NCBI RefSeq assembly: GCF_019399895.1
Contig: NC_091871.1
Span: forward strand, 2,695,001-2,759,000
Direction: 5' to 3'
Origin: Cardiocondyla obscurior
Taxonomy: Eukaryota > Arthropoda > Insecta > Hymenoptera > Formicidae
Length of the DNA stretch: 64,000 nucleotides
The notes below the pieces were generated by a model. It was given only the letters and a program-made list of their open reading frames with translations. It did not search any database and was not told where the DNA came from. Below, in pieces: positions 25,101 to 37,100 of the stretch; the first letter of the stretch is position 1; every line of letters starts with the position of its first letter. The translations under genes and the position numbers were made by a program.

Positions 25101-28100
25101 CGAATCCATTCGACCCGAGAGCGTGAAGTTAATAATTCATACTCAATGCCGGAGTTAAATTCCCGACCGAGTGCTCGTGCTTTTGCAGATTGAGAATTCT
25201 TGAAACGTTTACTTTGTAAAAATACGAGTAATCGATTTTAAGCGCACGCTGTTTAGATTATTTCTAAGGAATTGAACGTCAGAGACGTTCTTCTGAGAAG
25301 TGAGAAAAATACACATGTACGTAAAAAAGAAAAAGAGAAAAAAAAAAACCACTCGAAGCTTCCGAGTTTTACACGGGACGATCAATCTGTAGTATCATAT
25401 GTTTATGTCGCGTGATAATTAATTCAAGAGAATGACTGTGCGTATGTGTGTGTGGTTTTACTTGTCTTGCATGATTAAATGCGTACACAGTCCGGCACGG
25501 TCGAATAGACATTTATTTAAATATATTGTGAGCATTTATTTTCCGTTATCACTCCGACTAATGTGTCTTACGGTGACTCCTGCGAGGCCCAAGATCGTTT
25601 GTTTTCTGCCCATATGGACACTCGCGTGGCAGATTTGCGACTGACAAATTGCCGCTCCGCTACGCGCGACATTAAGTAGAACGGTAATTAGTAAATAAAA
25701 TAACTAATAAGGGAAGCGAATGAGGTTTAGCAAAACGGGAACGAATCCGGGAGTGCGGAATTTTTTTTTGGTTTTTTTTTTTTTTTTGTTTAATCCTCTT
25801 TTATTCGCAATTTTTAATACCTGTAAGAAATCTTTTGATGGCGCGTGTGCGATTTACCCGTCAACCAGGACGTTCGTGCGGCTAAGTAAGGTAGTGTGTT
25901 TTCGGGCACGGTAGGTTAATTCTCTTTGCGGCGATGGCTGAGCTATGTAGAGCATAAAACGGCCGATTCGCCTCGTCCGCGTTGAGGGCTAAAGAGAAAG
26001 AGAGAGAAAAAGAGAGGGCTGCTCGAAATAATTATCCCTTCTCGGGAGGTGGGCACGATTCTCTCCGCGATTCCGTTGTCGAGGATAATCCGCGAGAGAA
26101 GCCCCGCGATGCCGGCAGATATCTAGAAATAAACTACCGGCTATCGTCGGTGGAAATTGTCCGAATTCGTAAGCGTTCCGCGGAAAATATCCCTAACGTG
26201 TCTTGAAAATTTATTCGCCACTTATCACAAACAATCGCTCGCTCCATTTTAAACGAAGGAATCGTTAGTAGTTTCTAAACGCTCTCTTCACATTATTCCT
26301 TGAATTTCTATCCGAATAAAAAAGTTCTTCGCATTTTATTATACTTGTAATTTTTCGCGAAATTTTTTTTTTTTTTTTTTTATATCGTTTTATTCTTGCC
26401 ACGTGATTCTTTTCCATGAGCGGTGAGTTCGCGAAATGAATGGCGCTTTGTCTTGAATCGTGAAAAACGTGAGACGTACATTGAGGGACAGATATAGCAT
26501 TTGTCGCGGCGACGACGGCTAGTGTACCCTAAGAGGTAGATATGACATTTGCCGCGACGACGGCAAACGCCATATCTGTTTCTCAAGGTACATAGCCATG
26601 GCGACGACACGGCCTCGCAACTGTCGCGTTGCATTTCATTCTCGCGAGAGTTCCCGCACAAAGGAAGCGAATCTTGAGGGTCACCCCGTGGAAATGAGTG
26701 AAAGTGGCTATTACTTAACTGCACGCTCGCTTTACGACGGAAAAGCGTTTTCCTGGCATCAATTAGTCGAAAAACATCCAGCGGAATTGCTATCGTTGTC
26801 TCGCTTTGTATCAACTAATTACCGATAATGGGGAATTTTCTTAATCACGTCTTTGTCGCGGCGGCAACAAAGATTCGAGAAGCTGAATCCTCGACGAATT
26901 GTTGGATTCTAGTTCACGAGCGCACCACAAAACAGATGTTTTCATAACGCTCCTTCGTGACAATATCGAAGACAGCTGCGGAGGATTGTTTTACTTACAA
27001 ACGCCTATAAGAAATTCAATTTACTCGCGCGTTGTCGTCGCGTTGCCAGCGACACGTTTAATCGATCCCTTCACTCGTCTCTCAGGAATTAGAGAAACAG
27101 GTTCCACCTGACCGATTCGCGTTTCTAATTAAAATACATTCAGCAGCTCGCCGAAAATTTTTCCTAGACGAAGCGGATATCTCGCGAAACGAGTTATACA
27201 CCCTGAAAAAAAAAAAAAAAAAAAAATTTGTTGGATTATAACACCGGTCGATCGTACGTTTTTCTGGTTGCTGGTACTTCGGCATTTTGCGTAACACCTT
27301 TTACGCTTAAAAAAATCGACCACCTGTCACCCGTTGATTACGATTAACTGCCTGAGACTCTGCACACATGTCGCATGTATCGTGTATGTATTACGCATGT
27401 ATCGTGGCGTTTTTTAAACATCCGTAATGCCGGTTACGTGGAAACTCATGCGTTATCGAGCGATTATGCCTAACGACTTTTACACGCGGGTTTTACTAAA
27501 AATGTAATTTCATAACGCGTATGCACTCGCGGCTTTCCTGCGTATACCGCGAGCGTGCAGTTAAAAAACGAAACGTTAAGCGTCACGCTGCATTTGTCCG
27601 CGGAATCGCGTAAAAAAAAAATACATATATATATAAAATAAAAAAAGAAGCAGCCTAACCGCGGCGACGTTCTCATCGGGAACGAGGAGAAACGAGTTTC
27701 GTCGAGGTGATCGCGTTATCGCGTATCCGTCGCACGGGACGGCCGATTATCCGCGCCGGCTCGCTTACTTTCACTGGCCCCCGGCCGGAAAGAGAAAAGC
27801 CGATCGAAGAGTACACGACCGAGGTGTTATATAAATTAGACGTCTCGCGAATTTTTCCGGCGCGCCGGTGCGTATCTGAGTATCGGATTGCAATTTAAAC
27901 GCGCGAAGAGGCACGGCCGCGAGCGAAACGAAAACCTCAGGTTTCTCGCAAGCCGAACGCGCGCTTTTCATCCGCCCCGATCACCGACGCCTCGATTATT
28001 TGCGAGATTGACAGCTGAACCTTGAGAGGCAGGCAGATACGTCATATCTACCTCTTTGGGTGCATTAAACTGTCGTCGCCCCGACAAACGCTATATCGTC

Positions 28101-31100
28101 CCTCAATGCAAGAATCTCGCAATTTTCATTTTCTCAGTCCGCAGTGGCTTGCCTTCGCGCGCGTTTGCTCGCGTCGTTCCTGATACCTAGATTTCCGCGC
28201 ATAGGAATTCGCTGAATGTGCACGCAGTGTCGGGTCGCGTGCCGCGCCGTGCCTTTCTAAAGCGGTAAAAGCGGACATCTCGCCGTGACATCTCCGGCAA
28301 AGACGGCTTCCACTCGACGGCTCCCACGCGGCGAGATTCGCGACGAGATTCCCCGGCCTGTCATTCATCGATAATGCGTTCTGCCCTGGTAATACCAGAT
28401 CCACTGGAAGTTAATTCCTTATGCCGCGGGCGATATCTGCTTGCGTAACTTTTACGTCGGTAGCCCGGCGTAACGGTATTCAGTCGCGCCTGGCTCGTAA
28501 GAACGCGATTAGAATGTTTCTTCTCCGTGCGCAGCGCGTGGTCGATTTTCAGTAACAGCTGCCGTTCCACGATTCTAGCTCGGATCTCCGAATGGCAGAC
28601 GGAAAAACTCCGCTTTCCCTACGGCCGCGCGAGAACGCCGCGGGAATAAATTGACGAGCGAGTAATTTTCGTTCGGCTGCATTCTGTTTAGATCATCGCG
28701 CGCGATACGGATTTGGAAAGCCTGGATTTTTACTGGAACTTCACTGTCGCGCGTTAAGCGTTCTTCGATCGTCTTGCAATTATCTCGTCACAGATTGAAG
28801 TATTTCAAGCAAGAAGATGATCTCGCGAAACGTCGGAATCGACGTGAAAAAAAGATACAAAAAAAAAAAGAAAAAATAACAATATCGCTCTTTTTTTTTA
28901 TGGATAATAGACAATAAGACGCAACGGAGCGCGTCCTTTCGTCTCTCCGCAGGAAATTATATTTCCTCGAAGCTGCTGAAGTGTTGCGTTCTTACGCGTA
29001 TCATCTTGAATGTAATTACTGTAATTATTGTTTTCGCGTTGCGGCGAGCGTCGCTGCTGATGCCGCGAGCGTTAAAAATTCGTTACATTTCCTGATGGCT
29101 TCCACGCCCAGCTTTTCTCTGTACCAAGCGCTGGATTTCCACCGTGAAAAAAAAAAATAAAATGAAATAAACTCCCGCGTATGCAAAGTCGCCGGAGTCC
29201 TAAACGGGCGAGATAATATCACACACACTTGCACGTGCTCGGGTATTAAATCGCAAAAGAAATATCGGTCACTGACTTTCGCTCCGTTCAGCGCACGAAA
29301 CAGGAATACGCTCGCTTCTCTCATGTACTTCGTCTAACTGTAATCTACATTTCCTTCGCCGTCTTCATTTCTCAAATAACACTTACGTCCAGCTTCAACA
29401 CAATCGCGATCTATCACGAAAGCCCGCGTTAATCCTCTTTTTTTTCTTTTCCGATTTCTTAAATACCTAAGGTAAATTTCAACTAATTAACTCGCCGGCG
29501 AGGATTAAGATTTTATTGATGCAAAATGTGCTTGAAATCTCTCGAACAAGTTTCTATTTTATTCCGCGGCGAATCAGAGGAGGAAGAAATAATAATTGCA
29601 TTTCCGCAATTCATTAAAGAACGGTTTAGGCTCATTAAATACTAATTATAATTCAGTTAATAAGAAGTTTATTAGGGAAAGTTATGCACGTTTCAAAAGC
29701 CAATAATGTAAAATTTAGCTTCTTTTTAGTAATTCTCCCATCGCGTCTTTGTAGCGATTTTTTCACGATGCAATCTTTTTTTTTTTTTCCGGCGTTGACG
29801 ATGCATGCCATAAGATGATGCAGAGCCGATGATCCCATCGTCTTACGGCGATCCTAATAAAGCACGCTTTCGTATCCGCCTACGCGACACGATTAATAAT
29901 TAACGACAACGGCGTAACGAATGCCAGGTAACTCGCCTCCTCGGCATGCCGCTTAGGAAAGTGCGTCGTGCCGTTCGTCGTACGTTCGCAGCACGTACAG
30001 GTAGCCGAGAGTCCCAATTATTCCGGAATAACGGACAACCTAGGAACGTGCCTGTGTGCGTATTCGTGTGTGTAATCGCAGGATGTACACGCGGACACGC
30101 GGAACGGACGGAGATACCTGTGCGTGTGCATTTCGAAAAATTGTCGCACCTTTTACTCCGACGCTCGGTTATCATCTAACGGTGACTAACCCTGCGAACG
30201 TGTAATGCACGCGCGAGCATTGCCTCACGGAACCTCGCACGCTCGAGTCTTTTTATTTTTTGTTTTCTTCTCTCTTTTTCTTTCCTGTAATATTTTTTAT
30301 AATTTTTTATAAAAAAAATTTTTTTAAGATTCTATATCAATTTAAAAAAAAAAAAAATTAGATCCAGAGATAGATGAAGGATGATTTGTCGAGTCCCGAA
30401 CCCTCCTTATATACACGCAAACCAATTAATCACGTTGGCATAATTAATATGCGAAACTTTTCAATTTGACTCGTCGTGAGTCGGCTATTTTCGTAGATTT
30501 AGTTGCACGATCTAGCCGCGTCAGTGCGGATACAAAGGAATCTTCGCGTCAGCGTATAAGTGCGATAATTCCGTAGAAATATCCATCAACGTTTGATCTG
30601 GGAGAAACAGTGGCGCGACGCGAATGGTCCAATTATGCCCGCTTCCCCGCGCGACGTAATGCATCCTTCCTTTGTACCTTGCCGCATGTATATTCCCACG
30701 TTTTCACTGGCCGCGGCTAGGACAAAGGCCAGGTTTCACGACGGTGACCGAAAACGAGAGTCTACTTGGAAATGAGTAAAGTGGAAACAATACGCTATCG
30801 TATTTCAAGCGATTCATTCCCCGCGAAACGCTCGTCGTTCGGGGTTATCGTTCCAAATAGCCGGTGCTTATGGCGCATCACAGTGACACGAGTCCGATTC
30901 CGAGTTTAATTACAAGTCCAGCTGAGCGTAAATTAAATTGAGAAAAAAAAAAAAATTGCAAGATTCTAGGATCTTGATTATTATATTATACATACATACA
31001 TACATACATATATGACTGTCCAGCACTTCGAGATTCAGTTCAAGGCTCCAATCATTTGATAGTAACAAAACGTATACATATATATCTCCGCGCCTAACGC

Positions 31101-34100
31101 GCGATGCATTTATGTAAGATTTGTTGCGAAACTTTTGGCCGGCGCGGATATGTGTTACGCGTGTCATAAGCGCGATTAAAAAAGCGTGAAAAAGAATGAA
31201 TAACGCGGAGCGAATTTCTAGACATTCCCTTGGTTATAAAGCGGAAAGGCCGATCTGTGGCGAGTCTCGCTTCCGTTTGTTCGAGAGTATCTGTTCTGGT
31301 CGCAAGTTAATCACCGTCCAACTCAGGGATTTAATGCCGCCCTAGCGGCACCGGGTATCGATAGTGCAGCGAACCTGATCTTCTGGGGTGATGGCGCGGA
31401 CTTTCCGGCGGAAGCTGCCACCCTGAAAATTATTCGAGCATGTCGAATCCGCGTTCGTGCGATTGCGAGAAACTAGTCACGATAGCCGTCTGTTTTCTCT
31501 CCTTGCGATCGATGTATTGAACTAAACGATCCAGCCACTCCTTTTGTCGACGCTGATCCTCTTTCTCTTCTTTTTTTCCCGCGGCACTGACACGCCTGGG
31601 ATTACGAGGTGATCGCCAATGTGAATATGAATAATGATTCCCCGAGCCAATGAGAGAAAATACAAGATTTGAAGACACGATTAAAGATTTAGGAATGTGA
31701 TATCTCTTTCCGAGAGCTTTTTAGAGCCAGACTCGTTAACTTTTTATCGTCTTTTGTTTGTCTTGGGGGTTATTTTTTTTTTTTTATGCATAGGAGGTAA
31801 AGATGCCAAAGCTGGTCTGCATAATTTATTCTTATTACGGCCGAGAATTCTTTTCGTCGCGATATTCGCCAATCGATATTCCGTCCACGTGCCGTCGCAG
31901 AGCCGAAATTTAATCTGATCGCGCCTGCACTCAATCAGTATTAACTTCCTTCTCCCGAATTGACCTAGATTATTGTTGCGATCGGCGTTATTGTCTATTT
32001 TTACGGAGGAGGCAAACGTCTTGCGTTTGGCACTGAACTTGTAACACTTCCTCGTGACGTCAAGTTAATCCGATTGCGACATTTTGAGCTTCGTGTAATC
32101 CAGGCCGAGTTACGGTTATGACGCTAGTCGGATGCAGTTTTATGGTTTACGACATGATTTTGCGCTAAAACCTTTTCAGAGATACGAGAATTTTACAGCT
32201 GCCGCGTTTATATGTATTTTTTTTTTCCTTTTTGCAATCAAGCGAAACGTTCTTACCCCACCAGCAATAAAAATCGAGGAGGACGGTACACTTCTTGTGC
32301 CGTTAACGTCGACCGTGTTGCTTGAACTCTCGAAAGCGTCCCGTGAAATCGATTTTGTTCACGAAGAGGCTCTCGAGAACGGCCCATGTTCCGCAGCTTC
32401 GGCCACGGAAAAAGCCGCAGAACGATGAGGACGATTGCTCGATTCTCCTCTTCTCTCTAGTACATTGGATGTTTTTTTTTTTTTTTTTTTGTAGCGATGC
32501 ATTTTTAGTTGAACTACCCGCGAAAGTTTTTGCTGATACGCGTCCTTTACCCGACACTTTGTTCTGCCCCGGTGGCTTAACACTGCATAACGACAGCAGC
32601 AATAGAAAGCGCAAAAGTAAAAGAAAGAGGCTAACGGAGCTGCAACTTCCCTTACGAGCGTTTGTCAATTACATTAGAAGCGATTGTATATTATTTCCGC
32701 GTCTCTAGATGCCCTTATAACATTTCAACAACTTATCAAGGAACGACTTACGCGTCGTTTCAAACGCCGATCCACTAAACGTGTTATTATAAAATTAATT
32801 TTTCGTTTTTTATCAAGATTGTAAAAGATTAAGATATATTTTCGTATTATTTTAGACGATCTTTTAGAACTTTCTTACATTTACAGATACGTCGAATAAA
32901 ACTTAAAAGCGTAGTAAGACCGACTTTCTTCCGTGTAAAAAGTGTACAAGCTTCGGAAAATTATCGAGTGACGAGACAGAATGTACGTGCGATTCGATAA
33001 TGAGAGGTAACGAGCGTTGTGCCAAGGACCGTCGCAATTGGACGTGCAGCGCGTTGACGTAGTTTCCTTCTCGAGCGATCAGCACCGGTGTCATCCGCGG
33101 CAGAGACGCACTCGAAATCAAGGACGAGCCCGACAGTCGCGCGAAAGATGCGAAACGGCGGGCAAACGGCACAGCAAACGGCGGTGATGACGCCGCCGCA
33201 TCTGAACGGCTCGGCGCAATTCATATCGGGCGGCTATGTCACGGCGGGATACCTGCCGCGTCAGTCCTGGACCCAGTTCCAGGCTACGCCGCAGCATCCC
33301 AGAAGCGGCAGGCCTCTGTCATTGCCGCCGCCTCCGCCGCCCTCTCGACGCGACAGCGGCCAGAGGCCTTGCAACGGAGGTCCGGCCAATACTAAGAACA
33401 CATCATTGCCGCACCCCAGATCAGCAATTCACAGGAGCACCGCTCCTTCGGTGAGTTCGACGTCTCTAAGATCGTTCACCGTTTGATTTCGGATGGAACC
33501 CTTGTGGAATTCGTGACGTTCGACTTAAACAATGTCTTTAACAAATATATAATATATATAATGAATAATTCATAAATAAATCTTTTGGCGAAGACCACGA
33601 ACGTCTAAATCTAAAAATGTTGATAAGCGAAAGGTATAAGAGAAGAATACAGTTGCAACAGATCGTCCGTCTTTACTTTCTTTCTCTCTTTCTTTTTCTT
33701 TTTTTTTTTTTTTTTTACGGGTGTGAGCTGCGTTGTATAAACCGCATTTTAACACCGAGACGGACGACAGGAACTATTCAGTTTCGGATTGTTATCTCTC
33801 TGCTGCCGGTTGGTAGTTTACGCGGTGCTTTATCGAACGAATAAAGGGTGGAAGAAATCGGGAGCGTTCCGCTGGCGAAACGTGGGGTGCAAACCGCCAA
33901 CTTTAGAGTTCGTAGGAGTAGAGAGTTTCCTTGGAACCGGCCCAGAAAGCCGCGATTCAGGGAATACTTTCTCGCCGCACAATTCTGAAATCGCTCGAAA
34001 GGGCAGAAAGGAGTGGCGAGTATATCGATCTGCATTTACGAGCTTACGCCGTCGAGTAGAATCGAGAAATGATTCGGACCGCCCGTTATTATATCGCATA

Positions 34101-37100
34101 TTTTCACTGCGGGAAAATAATTCGGCCGGATTCTCGACGAGACGATATCAATCTCGGTTTAGCTTAATTGATAAATGTGAAAATTGATTTAATATTCGTT
34201 ACATCGTCCCAGCGTTTCGATTTCTAGTCTATCTAGCTTACCGCAAAATGATCATACTTTTATATCCCCTGCAATAAAAACGTTTAATATCGAGTGGCCC
34301 CAGTAGTGACTTTATCGCGCATATAACATTGCGAAATGTTCTACCGTGTCGGATGATATTTTAATAGTATTGAATTTCAGATATGAGGATAATCATTTCG
34401 CTTTTCACTGTTACCTTTATGTATACGTACGTGCTCAATTAATCATTGCGTGGCTGTCACGTTGTACGTATCTCGATTGGTCATTCATCAATTTAGGATC
34501 GTCACAGGGTTCAGGCGAAATTTTGTCGCATCGTCACTTCGCTTGCCATTCCCTTGCTTTTTAATGCAAAACTTGTGTAACAAATTTATAAATATCGATA
34601 TAAATTCCAATTGCGTTCCGCGTTGTGACCGCGGCTGTTTTCTCCCGTGAGATTCGAGTGAGACGAAACTACGTTTGACAGTACCTAAAGTACGGGTGCT
34701 AGTCGTAATCTCTTCAGCGAGTCGGAAGGCCTCTCAAGAACCGTCCCTGTAGTACGATTTGGAGAATGGATTCGAAATCGCCGCAAGAGACGGCAGCTAC
34801 AATCCGATGTTACGGATATCGCCCAGGATATAAGGGATGAATTGAAGAGCGATTTACTGAGTATATATCTGTTTTGTAAGGTCCCTGGAATTTATAGTCA
34901 ATTGTGTAGCGGACACGAGAACGAACGTAGATATTTCGCGAATGCATCTCCCGCTCAGATTTACGGCGGCGCGGACGACGTTAAAAGTTCGGAAAATGTT
35001 TAAAGATCGAGATAACCGGAATTTCATAGGATGCAAGAAATTTTTTTTTTTTTTTATAAAGATTAAGAGAGTCAATATTCTATTCGGTCCGATATTCAAG
35101 TATTTTAATATCAAAAGTTTGTCGGATATCGCTGGGCTGCTGAAAATCTTTAATAACGAAAGACGCGAAGGTCTTAAAAAGATCCAAGAACTTTGGAAAG
35201 ATTAACTGGCGTTTTAATGTTTTATTGAGCATTTCATAACGTGACTTAATTCAAGTTGATTGGCAGCAGTTTTGAAGAAAAAAAATTAAGAAAAAAAATG
35301 GATGGTATTTAAGTGAAGAAAGAATATGCGTTATGAATATCCAAAAAAGTTCGCCCGTGGAACACTTAATTTTTTAAGCCTATAAATATCCATGCAGGAA
35401 ATTATGTGTCCTTAATTCAATATTACATCACGAGGAAATTGGATTTTTCATAAATCCCACGATAGAATTAAAAATTAATTTCCCGATTACGACTAATCCG
35501 ACACGTTCTCGCCGTTTTTCCAATACTTCCCATCACATGGATAAGAACCTGCAATTTCTTTTGATGCGAATGTATATCGCATTAGTAGGGAAAATCAATT
35601 TTCTAATTAATTTTTAATTAATAGTCTGACATTTCTTATTGTTTGTCAAAAATTCGATTCTTTTGTGACCGTAATTTTATGATCAGGGTGGTGAATTTAC
35701 TTTCTTTTATCTCACAATTTGTCTATTGGAGTGTTCACCCGACACGTTGACAGATCAATTTCGCAATTCAATTATAATTTGAAATCGACCCGCTGATAAA
35801 AAAAAAAAAAATCTGATAGACAGTAGAAATATCTAGTAATCTATTTACAAAACGTTCGATGGGTGTTGCGAGCATTAGTCGCTCATGCATATTTCGCAAT
35901 GCTGACGCATAGTAAACGTACGTTTCTGTCTGGCTACTAAAAATTCTTGACACTGTGGCGTTGCGATGTGTTCACGTGGAAAATATTTGTGCTCGCGCTC
36001 GTGCCAGCGCGCGATAAATGATTCGGGGGAGTTTAGCTTCGGATGTCGCTATTGTCTCTCCCGTTATTGTCCCCAAATCGCGTTTAAACGTTGCGGCCAC
36101 TGATGTTATTTTTTTATTAAATACCGCGACGTGGAAGAGAATATCGAAACGGATCGGTTTTTTTTTAATTATTTTTTAAAATAATTTTAACGACTTTCGA
36201 AAAAATCGTAGAAAGAAGTTTTAATGGCCCCTCATTGTGAAATACAGATAGAACTTGAAGATCCGCGCAAACGTGTGTCGTTTCGCGAGGAAAATGCACG
36301 TGAAGATCTACAACGGGTAGGATTCGAGAGACCAGTTCCGTCCGCAAAATCCAGACGTTCCCAGCTCTTAACCCGAACGTCTGAAATCCGAGCTACGCCG
36401 GAGAGTGGTCGGGGTATCACATTTCGGTCCAGCCGATCGAGCGTTTCGAGTAGTCGGTGGTCAAAAGAAAGTCGATCGGTTTGTGGTTGGAAGCTGCACT
36501 CGAGATACAAAAAATAAACGATAAAAAATTTTCTACATATTCTCGCACTTTTGAACGTGAAAATTCAATCGAGGGTCTATTATTCGGCAACTTCCAAACT
36601 GAAATTTGGATAAAGGATTAAAAGATCGCGACAAGTTTTTATCCAACGGCAGTTTGAAAGTTGCAATTCCTTCGTTGTTAATTTCGTATTTTCTACTTGC
36701 AGAAATTTATTCGCGATAAATGCATAAATAATTCTTTCTATTACGAAGCATCTTGTACTTATTTCGTTACCGTCGCCTTGCAAAGCGACGGTCATCATAA
36801 AGCAAGAAGCGGACAAAAGAGGCTCGAGCGACTCCGGCGCGAGCGTACTCCGGCATGGAAATACCGGTGTAACAGGATTCTCGTGGACCGCAAGATCTCG
36901 CACGCGCTCTTTTTCCTTTTTCCTTTTCTTTTCTTTCTCTCTTCTTTCGGCCGAGGCCAGGGCAAGGTCGACACTCTCGTCATATCGTCTCACACGTGCG
37001 GACCCGCGTGCGATTTCGGGCGGTAAAAATCCGATGTCGCATTGCCTTTCCTTTCATTCCAACTTACGTTGCTGCATAATGCGGAATCACTCGAAATCGT

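Larger units (their letters stand above)
10149..33147 (+). other. GckIII intron 1, proximal part
   Basis: About 23 kb of intronic DNA between the Asn/His-rich exon and the Pro-rich alternative exon. It holds AT-core clusters near 13.95-14.05 kb and 22.6-22.9 kb, a GC-rich tract near 19.4-20.2 kb ending in a perfect hairpin, a possible promoter near 24.0-24.5 kb and two inverted MITE-like copies at 26.5 and 28.0 kb. There are also orphan minus-strand frames near 21.7 and 31.5 kb and many simple repeats. No complete gene is supported. Confidence 0.6.
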
